Assembly: GCF_050789285.1 (NCBI RefSeq) | Contig: NZ_JBOUVX010000002.1 | Span: 930,001 to 994,000, forward strand | DNA: 64,000 nucleotides | DNA from: CAVPWP01 sp050789285 | Lineage (GTDB): Bacteria; Pseudomonadota; Alphaproteobacteria; Rhodobacterales; Rhodobacteraceae | Reading direction: 5' to 3' | Shown here: positions 46,085 to 54,395 of the stretch, piece by piece | Layout of the letters: every line of letters starts with the position of its first letter | Position numbering within the stretch: position 1 is the stretch's first letter | The notes under the pieces: generated by a model | Databases searched by the model: none | What the model was told of the DNA's origin: nothing | The model's input: the letters and a program-made list of their open reading frames with translations, nothing else | Position numbers and translations under genes: made by a program

Positions 46085-46869
46085 CCCGAGAAACCGCCGT
46101 CGACGTTGACAAGCTGGCCGGTCATGTAGCCCGCCTGCGGGCTGCACAGGAACAGCATCACGTCCGCGATCTCGTCCGGGGCGGCCATGCGGTTCATCAT
46201 GATCAGCTCGCCCACACGGCGCTGGAATTCCTCGGAATGGCCGTTGAAGACGGCCCCGGGCGCGATGGTGTTGACGGTGGCATCCCGACCCGCCCAATAG
46301 CCCGCCAGCCACAGCGTCAGTCCGTGGATACCCGCCTTCGTCGTCGAATAGGCCGAGAAGCTTTTGAACGGCATGCCTTCGTAGATCCGGTGGTGCGGGC
46401 CGTTCAGCGCATACATCGAGGCCACGTTGATCAGCGTGGCGGGATATCGCCCGACGATGTCGCGGTCCATCTGCCGGGCGATCATGAAGGCGCCGGTCAG
46501 GTTGGTGCGCAGCGTGCGTTCCCAATCGGACACCGAGGTGTCGGCGAAGGAGGGAAAGCTTTTCCCCGCGCCCATCAGCAACTCGCCCGTGATCGCGGCG
46601 TTGTTCAGCACCACGTTCGGGCTCCAACCGTCGACCATGACCCGCCGGAAGATGCCGGTCACCTGCTCTTCATCGCCGACGTCGAGCTCGTGGAAGCGGA
46701 AATTCGGACTTTCGCCATGCGCGGCGATCAGCGCCTCGGCCCGTGCGCCGGGCAGGTCCGTAGCGATCACCCGCGCGCCCGCGTCGAGCATCCGGCGCAC
46801 GTAGGTCGCGCCCAGCACCCCGCCCGAGCCGGTGATGAATATGGTGCGGTCGGAAAGGTCTGCGGTCAT
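46078..46869 (-). CDS. short-chain dehydrogenase/reductase
   Basis: The 263-residue protein has the TGxxxGxG cofactor motif as ITGSGGVLGATYV, NNAA in VVLNNAAITG, catalytic Ser in INVASMYAL, and YSTTKAG with catalytic Tyr and Lys. It probably acts on a sugar or nonulosonate intermediate given its neighbours (Gfo/Idh, CMP-nonulosonate synthetase). Confidence 0.92.
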   Translation of the reverse strand: MTADLSDRTIFITGSGGVLGATYVRRMLDAGARVIATDLPGARAEALIAAHGESPNFRFHELDVGDEEQVTGIFRRVMVDGWSPNVVLNNAAITGELLMGAGKSFPSFADTSVSDWERTLRTNLTGAFMIARQMDRDIVGRYPATLINVASMYALNGPHHRIYEGMPFKSFSAYSTTKAGIHGLTLWLAGYWAGRDATVNTIAPGAVFNGHSEEFQRRVGELIMMNRMAAPDEIADVMLFLCSPQAGYMTGQLVNVDGGFSGW

Positions 46870-46876
46870 GGGGCCC

Positions 46877-47581
46877 TCAGCCGGTTGCGGCAAGCCGGTC
46901 CCGCATGAGGAACTCGACCAGCCGGAAATCGAAGTCGCTGTCGATGTCGATACACCGCTCGGGCGGCATTTCGAAGGGGATGACGCGACCCTCATAGATG
47001 CTTGACGCCCGCCGCAGGTAGTCGGGGTCGACGACATAGGTCGAGGCCGCGTGTTCATAGACCCTCGGCGCGGTCTGGCGCGACCAGACCCCGCCCGGAA
47101 GCGGCTTCGAGACATGCAGAGCGCCGGTCTCGTCCGGTTCGACAAGGTTGAAATAGGGGTTCTTGCGCGCCTCGCAGACCGACATCACCATGTCGGGCCG
47201 TTGGGCCTGGAACAGGTCGAGCGCGCCGTCGATGTCGGCGGGGTCGCGCAGCGGCGCGGTCGCGTCGAGATCGAGGAAGGCCGTCACGGGCTGCCCAGCC
47301 GCCGCTTCGCCCGCCGCGAGCGAGTGCTGCCAGACGCCCCATTTCGGCGCGGTATCGGTGGCCAGGTCGTCGGGCCGCAATCCGATGTCGAGCGCGCCCT
47401 TCGCGATCACGTGGTCACGGATCACCGGATCGTCGGTCGACACGACGACCGCGCCGACCCGTGGGTTCGCAAGAAGCTGATCCAGCGACCAGTCGATCAG
47501 GGGCTTGCCGCACAGCGACTTGAAGTTCTTGCCGGGGACCCCCTTCGATCCCTTGCGCACCCCGATGTGACCCAAGATCAT
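46877..47581 (-). CDS. neuA: CMP-nonulosonate synthetase (acylneuraminate cytidylyltransferase)
   Basis: The ATG at 47581 gives 234 residues. It starts IGVRKGSKGVPGKNFKSLCGKPL, the nucleotide-binding signature of NeuA/CMP-sialate synthetases, and has STDDPVI, FLDLDATAPLRDP and MVMSVCEARKNPYF. It activates a nonulosonic acid with CTP. Together with neuB and neuC it completes a minimal nonulosonate pathway; the product identity is not certain. Confidence 0.88.
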   Translation of the reverse strand: MILGHIGVRKGSKGVPGKNFKSLCGKPLIDWSLDQLLANPRVGAVVVSTDDPVIRDHVIAKGALDIGLRPDDLATDTAPKWGVWQHSLAAGEAAAGQPVTAFLDLDATAPLRDPADIDGALDLFQAQRPDMVMSVCEARKNPYFNLVEPDETGALHVSKPLPGGVWSRQTAPRVYEHAASTYVVDPDYLRRASSIYEGRVIPFEMPPERCIDIDSDFDFRLVEFLMRDRLAATG

Positions 47582-47797
47582 CGCTGCCCGCCTTTCGCGC
47601 TTCCGCCGCGCCGTGACTGCCGCCAGGCTGCGCAGGCGCCGGCGTGGCGCGCGCTCCTTCGGCCTTGCCCATGGGTTATCGGCAGGCAGGCGCCTTAGCA
47701 ACCGCCTTCCCGACTGCACCCTTTTCCCCCATCCCGCGACGGGCTAAGTTCACCCCGAGGCGACCCACAGAACCGACCACAGAACGGGCAGGGCAGA

Positions 47798-49033
47798 ATG
47801 ATCCTATCGCGGCGAACCACCCTTCTTGGACTTGCGGCCGGCGCGCTGTCGGCCTGCACCGGCGGGTCGGCCCCTTCGGCCGTCTCGCGCGCCGCGCCGC
47901 CCCGGCCGGTGCCCAACGCCGCCTACGACACCTGGGTCGCCGGATTTCAGGCCCGTGCGGCGGGCCAGGGGATCGCCCCCGCCACCATCGACCGCGCGTT
48001 CCGCGGCGCGGGCTATCTGCCGGACGTGGTCGAGCGCGACCGCAACCAGACGGAATTCACCCGCTCGATCGAGGATTACCTGGCCATCGCCGCCTCGGAC
48101 GAGCGCGTCTCGAAGGGCAGGGCGCAGCGCAGCCGGCAGTCCGGCACGCTGTCGGCGATCGAGACCCGCTACGGTGTCCCCCCCGAGGTGGTCACAGCCG
48201 TCTGGGGTCTTGAAAGCATGTATGGCGAGCGCATGGGCGACATTCCCGTCGTCTCGTCCACATCGACGCTGGCCTTCGACGGGCGGCGCGGAGCGTTCTT
48301 CGAGGGACAGCTTGTCGCGGCCCTGCGCATCCTTCAGCGCGGCGACATCACGCCCGAGCGGATGACCGGAAGCTGGGCGGGCGCGATGGGCCACACCCAG
48401 TTCATCCCGACCTCGTTTCTGGCCTATGCCGTTGACTTCACCGGCGACGGCCGCGCCGACATCTGGTCGGACAACCCAGCGGACGCGCTTGCCTCGACCG
48501 CGGCCTATCTGCAGCGGTCGGGCTGGCGGCCGGGACAGCCCTGGGGGATGGAGGTGCGCCTGCCCGCAGGGTTCAACGCGGGCCTTGCCGGACGAGGCAA
48601 CCGCCGCGACGCCGGCGCCTGGTCGGCGATGGGCGTCACCGACATGTCGGGACGCCCGCTGCCGGGCGTCGGGCCGACCGCGATCCTGCTGCCAGCGGGG
48701 CCGAACGGCCCGGCCTTTGCGGTCTTCCGCAACTTCGACGCGATCCTGCGCTACAACAACGCCGAAAGCTATGGGCTTGGGGTCGGCCATCTGTCGGACC
48801 GCATCGCCGGCCGCCCGCCGATCCAGACGTCGTTCCCGCCAGATGCGACCGGCCTTACCATCGACGACCGCAAGGAGCTTCAGCGCCGCCTGACCGCGGC
48901 CGGCTTCGACACCGGCGGGGCGGACGGTGTGATCGGGTCGAACACCACGGCCGCGATCAGCGCCTATCAGGCGCAGGCGGGTCTGCCGGTCACGGGGCAG
49001 CCGTCGCCCGCGCTGCTTCAGCGGCTGCGCTGA
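47798..49033 (+). CDS. lytic murein transglycosylase lipoprotein
   Basis: The 411-residue protein has a lipoprotein signal peptide with LSAC lipobox (Cys near residue 20). An SLT_2-type domain (residues 45-335) contains VWGLESMYGE with the catalytic Glu, MGHTQFIPTSF and YNNAESYGLGV. A C-terminal PG_binding_1 domain (from about residue 345) follows. It cuts peptidoglycan glycan chains. The ATG is preceded by AGGGCAG. Confidence 0.92.
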   Translation: MILSRRTTLLGLAAGALSACTGGSAPSAVSRAAPPRPVPNAAYDTWVAGFQARAAGQGIAPATIDRAFRGAGYLPDVVERDRNQTEFTRSIEDYLAIAASDERVSKGRAQRSRQSGTLSAIETRYGVPPEVVTAVWGLESMYGERMGDIPVVSSTSTLAFDGRRGAFFEGQLVAALRILQRGDITPERMTGSWAGAMGHTQFIPTSFLAYAVDFTGDGRADIWSDNPADALASTAAYLQRSGWRPGQPWGMEVRLPAGFNAGLAGRGNRRDAGAWSAMGVTDMSGRPLPGVGPTAILLPAGPNGPAFAVFRNFDAILRYNNAESYGLGVGHLSDRIAGRPPIQTSFPPDATGLTIDDRKELQRRLTAAGFDTGGADGVIGSNTTAAISAYQAQAGLPVTGQPSPALLQRLR

Positions 49034-49036
49034 TCG

Positions 49037-49849
49037 TCAGTCCTGCGCGTCGCGCTGGACGATCCAGTCGTGATCGGGGTGGGTCCTGAACCGCCATTTG
49101 CGAAGCGGCCCGGCCATGACGTTGAGATAATACATCTCGTAGCCGTAGGGCGCTGCGCAGGGGTGATGGCCCCGCGGCACCAGCACGACGTCGTGGTCGG
49201 CCACCGCCATGGTCTCGTCCAGGCTGCCATCCTCGGTGAAGACGCGCTGGATGCCGAACCCCTGTGGCGGGTTCAGGCGGTGGTAATAAGTCTCTTCGAG
49301 GTAGGTCATGTCGGGATAGGCGTCCTCGTCGTGCCGGTGTGGCGGATAAGACGACCAGTGCCCCGCGGGCGTATAGACTTCGGTCACCAGAAGGCTGTCG
49401 GCGACGTCGCGGCCTTCCATCGCGATGTTGTGGATGTAGCGCGCGTTGGTGCCCTTGCCGCGTTCCTCCAGGGCGATGCCCGCAGGCCCGATGATCTGTG
49501 CCGGGTGCCCGCCGTGGCCGGGCGCGGTGCAGACCGCAAGCGTGCATTCGGTCGTGGCGGTCGCTGCCCAGGCCGATCCGTTCGGCACGTAGACGCAATG
49601 CGGCGGCGTCTTCTCGAAGACCTGCATCCGGTCGCCCAGGTCCCCGAAATCGCGGTCGTCCGCTTCGATCCGGGCCCTGCCTTCGACAAGGACAAGGATC
49701 GCCTCGCGGTCGCCCGTGCTGTCGGCCGCGCGGTCGCCCGCCCGCAGACGATACAGATCGAAGCCGACATAGGACCAGCCTGCGCTTTCGGGCGTGATCC
49801 AGTGGACACGTCCATGCCCGGCGCCGGGGGAGATCTTCAGCTTCGCCAT
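49037..49849 (-). CDS. iolB: 5-deoxy-glucuronate isomerase, copy 1
   Basis: The 270-residue bicupin has the IolB metal histidines in SSYPPHRHDEDAYP, YLEETYYHRLNPPQGFG and VPRGHHPCAAPYGYEMYYLNVMAGP. It isomerises 5-deoxy-glucuronate to 5-dehydro-2-deoxygluconate in inositol catabolism. It is the last gene of an ABC transporter-PhyH operon. A second IolB-family gene lies at 61563-62405. Confidence 0.94.
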   Translation of the reverse strand: MAKLKISPGAGHGRVHWITPESAGWSYVGFDLYRLRAGDRAADSTGDREAILVLVEGRARIEADDRDFGDLGDRMQVFEKTPPHCVYVPNGSAWAATATTECTLAVCTAPGHGGHPAQIIGPAGIALEERGKGTNARYIHNIAMEGRDVADSLLVTEVYTPAGHWSSYPPHRHDEDAYPDMTYLEETYYHRLNPPQGFGIQRVFTEDGSLDETMAVADHDVVLVPRGHHPCAAPYGYEMYYLNVMAGPLRKWRFRTHPDHDWIVQRDAQD

Positions 49850-49864
49850 CGTCCCCGTCCGCGC

Positions 49865-51031
49865 TCAGGCCACGCGCCGCGCGTCGCGGCGCAGCAGTTC
49901 GGCGTCGAAGGCTTCGGGCGTCATGCCGTCGTCCAGGGCGCGCAGGAAGAACGTGGCCTGCGTTTCGGGCGCAAGCCCGCCGGTCGGCGAGTCCGTGTCC
50001 AGGTTCGTGGGGAAGGCATAGCCCTCGGCCGCGGCGCGGACCGCGGCACGCGCCGCGGCCCATCCGATGCGGCCGTCCGCCAGAAGCCCCTGAAGCGCGG
50101 GGTAAAGCCGCCGGCACATCCCGGTGCGGTCGATGCTTTCCATTGCCCTGCCGAAGGCCGAGGACACCTGCAGAAGGTTGGCCATGCGGTGGATGTCGGC
50201 GGTGCAGTTCGTCCCGGCGGCATGGAACAGGGCGGGGTTGAAGAAGACCGCGTCACCCTTCGACAGCGGCACCTGTATGCAGCGCGCCTCGAACAGGTCC
50301 CGGAATTCGGGCAGCCGATAGGCAAGGTAGCCCGGGCGATAGAGTTGCGAGAACGGCAGAAGCTTCGTCGGCCCGCTTTCGACGGGCATGTCGCAATGCG
50401 CGACCGCGCCCTGAAGCGTCATCACCGGCGACAGGTCGTGGACGTGGGCGGGATAGGCGGCGGCCGCCTCGGCGGTCTGGAAGCCCAGGTGATAGTCGCG
50501 GTGCGCCTCTTGCGCCGCGCCGCCCGGATGCACCAGGTTCACCTGCGCTGTCATCTGGTAGCCCGGGCCAAGCCAGGCCTCGGAGACCGCATCGATCGCC
50601 GTGTTTCCGAAGTAAAGCGCAAAAAGCTCGGCATCCGCGTCGCAGAGCTTCTGCAGGGAATTCCACAGACGGTCGTTCGCCCCGGCCGCCGCGAAGTGGT
50701 CGGCGCCGCCCGCGCCCGCGGCCTTCTCGCGCGCGATCAGCTCGAGATAGGCGTCGGTGGCCCGGTCGATCACGGCCGTGTCCCGGGCCGCGCCCTCGAG
50801 GGCCAGAACCCCCGGGCCTTCGCCCAGCACCCAGGCCCATTCGGCAAGCAGCCTGCGGCGGCCTGGAGCGTCGGCCAGAACCGGGTCAAGATGCGCCATC
50901 CGGTAGACCGGCACCTCTTTCTCGATCCGGTCCGCCATCGGGACCCGGGCGGGATCGAGCCGCCGGTCGATCAGGTCACGGAACGCGTCGATGCGGCAGT
51001 CCGCGGTATCGAAGTATCCGGTTGCGATCAT
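49865..51031 (-). CDS. phytanoyl-CoA dioxygenase (PhyH)-family protein
   Basis: The ATG at 51031 overlaps the small upstream gene's stop (ATGA), giving 388 residues. The Fe(II) facial triad is visible: HRD (His177, Asp179), distal His270 in LFHAAGTN, with Arg282 for 2-oxoglutarate. These enzymes hydroxylate or oxidatively demethylate small substrates. Its place between an ABC cyclitol transporter and iolB suggests it prepares a modified inositol for catabolism; that substrate role is inference. Confidence 0.83.
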   Translation of the reverse strand: MIATGYFDTADCRIDAFRDLIDRRLDPARVPMADRIEKEVPVYRMAHLDPVLADAPGRRRLLAEWAWVLGEGPGVLALEGAARDTAVIDRATDAYLELIAREKAAGAGGADHFAAAGANDRLWNSLQKLCDADAELFALYFGNTAIDAVSEAWLGPGYQMTAQVNLVHPGGAAQEAHRDYHLGFQTAEAAAAYPAHVHDLSPVMTLQGAVAHCDMPVESGPTKLLPFSQLYRPGYLAYRLPEFRDLFEARCIQVPLSKGDAVFFNPALFHAAGTNCTADIHRMANLLQVSSAFGRAMESIDRTGMCRRLYPALQGLLADGRIGWAAARAAVRAAAEGYAFPTNLDTDSPTGGLAPETQATFFLRALDDGMTPEAFDAELLRRDARRVA

Positions 51032-51291
51032 GAGCCCTTCTCCTTCTCTCCGGCCTCGTAGTCCCGCGGGTCGAAGACGATGAAGAACTCGTAGATGGTG
51101 TAGATGCCGATCCCGCCCGCCAGAACCGCCCAGTAGGGGTTGCCGCCCCAAAGCTCCATCGCCGTCCAGCCGGCGATCACCGCGACTGTCGCGATGCGTC
51201 GCCAGAGCGGCCGGAAGAACGGCAGGCGCACGTCCAGCGCCGCATGGCGTCGGCGTCGGCGCGGGGTCGTCTGTTCGCTGTCACCATCCAC
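51028..51291 (-). CDS. small membrane protein in cyclitol operon
   Basis: The GTG at 51291 (GGGAG upstream) gives 87 residues: a basic N-terminus, then two hydrophobic helices (about residues 32-46 and 52-69), then an acidic/lysine-rich tail. It sits between the ABC ATPase and PhyH genes and overlaps the latter. No family is recognised; it may be a transporter accessory protein. Confidence 0.6.
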   Translation of the reverse strand: MDGDSEQTTPRRRRRHAALDVRLPFFRPLWRRIATVAVIAGWTAMELWGGNPYWAVLAGGIGIYTIYEFFIVFDPRDYEAGEKEKGS

Positions 51292-51307
51292 CTTCGGCAG
51301 CTCCCGA

Positions 51308-52102
51308 TCAGACCGTGCCGCCAAGCGAATCCTCGAGCGCCACAAGCTCCTGTCCGCCCGCCATCATGTCCTGAAGCTCGTCCGGGGTGATCTGGCCGCG
51401 CTGCGCCGTGCCAAGTGTCCGTCCGCGGTTGAGAACCGTGAACCGGTCGCCCACCGCAAGCGCGTGCCGCACGTTGTGGGTGATGAACACGACCGCGATG
51501 TTGCGCTTGCGCACCTTGTCGATGGTTGCCAGCACGTTCGCCGTCTGCCGCACGCCCAGAGCCGAGGTCGGTTCGTCGAGGATCAGCACCTTCGCGCCAA
51601 AATGGACGGCGCGCGCGATCGCGACGGTCTGGCGTTCGCCGCCCGAAAGGGTGCCGACCGCCTGGTCGGGACCGCGCAGGTTGATGCCCATCTTGCGCAT
51701 CTCATCCATCGTGACGCGATCGGCATGGGCCTTGTCGTAGAACGGCATACCCGCGATCTTCTTCACCGGCTCGTTGCCCATGAAGAAGTTGCGGCTGACG
51801 CTCATCAGCGGGATCATCGCGAGGTCCTGATAGACCGTGGCGATCCCGGCCTCGATGGCGTCGCGCGGATCGTCGAAGTGCATGGGCCTGCCTTCAAAGA
51901 AGATCTCGCCCCGCGTCGGCTTGTGGACGCCGGACATCGTCTTGATGAAGGTGGACTTGCCCGCGCCGTTGTCGCCTAGAAGGCAATGGCATTCGCCGGG
52001 AAAGACGTCGACCGACACTCCGGCAAGGGCGATCACCCGTCCGAAGTGCTTTTCGATATTCTTCATCTGGATGATCGGCTCGTGCGTGGTTCGCGCGTTC
52101 AT
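51308..52102 (-). CDS. sugar/cyclitol ABC transporter ATPase
   Basis: This 264-residue single ATPase domain (FrcA type, unlike double-domain RbsA) has Walker A GDNGAGKST at residues 43-51, the signature LSGGERQ and Walker B LILDEPTSALG. It powers uptake through the permease and binding protein of the same operon. Confidence 0.94.
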   Translation of the reverse strand: MNARTTHEPIIQMKNIEKHFGRVIALAGVSVDVFPGECHCLLGDNGAGKSTFIKTMSGVHKPTRGEIFFEGRPMHFDDPRDAIEAGIATVYQDLAMIPLMSVSRNFFMGNEPVKKIAGMPFYDKAHADRVTMDEMRKMGINLRGPDQAVGTLSGGERQTVAIARAVHFGAKVLILDEPTSALGVRQTANVLATIDKVRKRNIAVVFITHNVRHALAVGDRFTVLNRGRTLGTAQRGQITPDELQDMMAGGQELVALEDSLGGTV

Positions 52103-52103
52103 T

Positions 52104-53228
52104 TCAGCGTTCCCCCGTGATCATGCGGCGGATGTAGGTGTTCAGGATCACCGCGCAAAGCAGGATAACCCCCAGGAACACCCGGAACAGACTCGACTCG
52201 ACGCCGGCGAAGAACAGGCCCTGCTGGACGACGCCAAAGATCAGCGCGCCAAGCGCGGCCCCGATGACCGACCCGTAGCCCCCCGTCAACAGCGCCCCGC
52301 CGATCACCACTGCGATGATCGCCTCGAACTCTTTCAGAAGGCCGCGATCCGCCCCGGCTGAGCCGAACTCCATCACCTGGCAGGTGGCGAAGACGGTCGC
52401 GCAGAAGGCGGTGAACATGAACATCAGGATCTTCACCCGGTTCACCGGCACGCCCACATAGCGCGCCGCCTGCGCATCGCCGCCGGCCGCGAAGATCCAG
52501 TTCCCGAACCGCGTCCGTGTGAGCAGGATGTGACCGAAGATCACAAGCAGGATCGCCCAGACGATCAGCATCGGGATGCCGTCGACGACCGGCTGTCCGG
52601 CCCGGTTGCCGCGGTCGAAGACCTGGATCAGGCCGGCTTCCCCCATCCAGGTGAAGAACCCGGTCAGGATCTTTCCGCCGAAGACCGGCGCCAGCCAGTC
52701 CCCCTGCGCCACGTCCGAGACGCCGCCGATGATCGTCTTCCGCTCGATCGTTTGCGGCAGATAGATGGTGAAGCCACGCAGGATGAACAGGAAGGCCAGT
52801 GTCACGATGAAGCTGGGCAGGCCTGTGCGGATCACGATGAAACCGTTGAGCGCCCCGATCGCGATCGCCAGCGCGAAGGTCACGAGGATGGCCATCCAGA
52901 CCGGCCAACCCAGCGTGACCGAGAAGATCGCGATCATCATGCCGGAAAAACCGATCATCGAACCGACGGACAGGTCGAATTCGCCCGCGATCATCAGCAG
53001 GCAGGCCCCGACCGCGATGATCATGAACTGCGCCGAGACGACCGACCAGTTCAGGACACCCTGCGCGCTGAACATGCCACTGTCGGCGGCGAAGATCAGA
53101 AAGAAGACAAAGACCGCTACGGTTCCGACGATCCCGCCAAGTTCGGGCCGGATCAGCGCCTTGCGCCAGCCCGCGATCTCCTTGATGCGTTCGTCGGCTA
53201 CAGGTGTGGGCTGCGCTGTCTCGGACAT
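52104..53228 (-). CDS. sugar/cyclitol ABC transporter permease
   Basis: The 374-residue protein has about ten transmembrane helices and the branched-chain/RbsC-type signature GEFDLSVGSMIGFSGM near residue 125. The cytoplasmic FGNWIFAAGGDAQAARYVGVPV loop is typical of ribose/xylose/inositol permeases. It is in the same operon as the binding protein and ATPase. Confidence 0.94.
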   Translation of the reverse strand: MSETAQPTPVADERIKEIAGWRKALIRPELGGIVGTVAVFVFFLIFAADSGMFSAQGVLNWSVVSAQFMIIAVGACLLMIAGEFDLSVGSMIGFSGMMIAIFSVTLGWPVWMAILVTFALAIAIGALNGFIVIRTGLPSFIVTLAFLFILRGFTIYLPQTIERKTIIGGVSDVAQGDWLAPVFGGKILTGFFTWMGEAGLIQVFDRGNRAGQPVVDGIPMLIVWAILLVIFGHILLTRTRFGNWIFAAGGDAQAARYVGVPVNRVKILMFMFTAFCATVFATCQVMEFGSAGADRGLLKEFEAIIAVVIGGALLTGGYGSVIGAALGALIFGVVQQGLFFAGVESSLFRVFLGVILLCAVILNTYIRRMITGER

Positions 53229-53269
53229 CGCGACGCTCTCCCCCCGGTTTTCGAGTGATCAGGATCGAA

Positions 53270-53295
53270 GGGCGGCCCCCGGTGTGGGGCCGCCC
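53270..53295 (-). other. intercistronic stem-loop in ABC operon
   Basis: GGGCGGCCCC (53270-53279) and GGGGCCGCCC (53286-53295) are perfect reverse complements with a 6-base loop, between the binding-protein stop and the permease start. There is no T-run. As in other binding-protein operons, this probably stabilises the upstream message or lowers read-through to the permease. Confidence 0.65.
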
Positions 53296-53305
53296 CTGTC
53301 GTGGA

Positions 53306-54253
53306 TCAGCGGTATTCGCCCGCGAACTTCTCGACCATCTCGAGTGCGTCCTTCGTCACGAAGCCCGGGCCCGAGTTGATGTTGTTGCCCGGCAGGACGC
53401 CGAAGCGGTGGTAGTTGGCGAGAACGATCACCGGCAGGTAGGCCTGCAGGAACGGCTGCTGGTCGATGCCCCACTTGATGACGTCGGCCTGGATCGCCTT
53501 CACGATCTCGGTGCCAAGGTCGAAGGTGCCGAAGTAGATGTCGCCGGCCATGCCGTTCTCTTCCAGCGCGAGGATCGTCGGATCGGCCGAGGTCGGTCCA
53601 AGCGTCAGAACGGCATCGGTGTCGGGGTTCGAGTTCAGGTAGGCAAGTACGCGGTTCTTGATCTCGGCCGGGTCCTGGCCGCTGTCGATCATCTGGTTGC
53701 CGAGTTCCACGCCAAGACCGTCAGCGAAGCCCTGGCACCGCTCGGTCGAGGAGGGCGACGAGATGTAGTGGTTCACGCAGAGGAACGATCCCACGCCATC
53801 CGACTTCGCGCGAAGGCCTGCGGCGTAGCCCGCATCGTATTCGGGCTGGCCCACGTACATCAGCGCACCGACCTCGCGCGCCTGCTCGGGTGTGCCCGAG
53901 TTGATGATGATGACATCCACGCCCGAGGCCACGGCATCCCGGATCGGGCCGGAGAGCACGTCGAAATCGGCCAGCGTCGTGATGATCCCGTCCGGGCCGC
54001 TTGCCGCCGCCTGTTCGATGATCCGCGCCATGTCGGCAAGGTCGCCGGTCGGCGGGTTCCGGTATTCGACCGTGACCCCCATCTGCTCGCCGCCAAGGGC
54101 GATGCCGTTCTTGATGGTGTTCCACCAGCTGTCGCTGTCGGGCGCGTGGCTGACGAGCACGTAGTTGAGCGATTCATGGCCCTCGGCAAGGGCGGCGACG
54201 GGCGCGGTGATCACGCCCGCTGCAATCGCGATGGATGCAACAACTGACTTCAT
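53306..54253 (-). CDS. periplasmic sugar-binding protein (RbsB/type 1 family)
   Basis: The 315-residue protein has a signal peptide (residues 1-23, cleavage near AALAEG) and the type 1 periplasmic binding fold: YVLVSHAPDSDSWWNTIKNG, QAAASGPDGIITTLAD and TDAVLTLGPTSADP stretches. It captures the ligand for the permease and ATPase. The gene order with iol genes suggests inositol or a related cyclitol. Confidence 0.92.
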   Translation of the reverse strand: MKSVVASIAIAAGVITAPVAALAEGHESLNYVLVSHAPDSDSWWNTIKNGIALGGEQMGVTVEYRNPPTGDLADMARIIEQAAASGPDGIITTLADFDVLSGPIRDAVASGVDVIIINSGTPEQAREVGALMYVGQPEYDAGYAAGLRAKSDGVGSFLCVNHYISSPSSTERCQGFADGLGVELGNQMIDSGQDPAEIKNRVLAYLNSNPDTDAVLTLGPTSADPTILALEENGMAGDIYFGTFDLGTEIVKAIQADVIKWGIDQQPFLQAYLPVIVLANYHRFGVLPGNNINSGPGFVTKDALEMVEKFAGEYR

Positions 54254-54337
54254 TTGATCCTCCCAGATGTGGTGCGTCAGGAATGCCGGGCGGTTTGCCC
54301 GCCTCTCCGATTCTCAGGAAACCACAAGTCCAGAAAT

Positions 54338-54355
54338 TTTGCAACCGGTTGCAAA
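54338..54355. promoter_or_regulatory. LacI-family operator in lacI/ABC divergent region
   Basis: TTTGCAACCGGTTGCAAA is a perfect 18-base palindrome with the central CG common to LacI-family sites. It is 40 bases before the lacI ATG and 84 before the binding-protein ATG. The same sequence, bar one terminal base, recurs at 58608. Confidence 0.88.
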
Positions 54356-54395
54356 CGCTATTGCCAAAAGCCCTGCTTCGCCCCACTCTCTGTCC

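Noticed and set aside
49070..51061. Plus-strand open frame opposite iolB and PhyH
   Set aside because: Antisense shadow of two well-supported enzymes; no motifs or ribosome-binding site.
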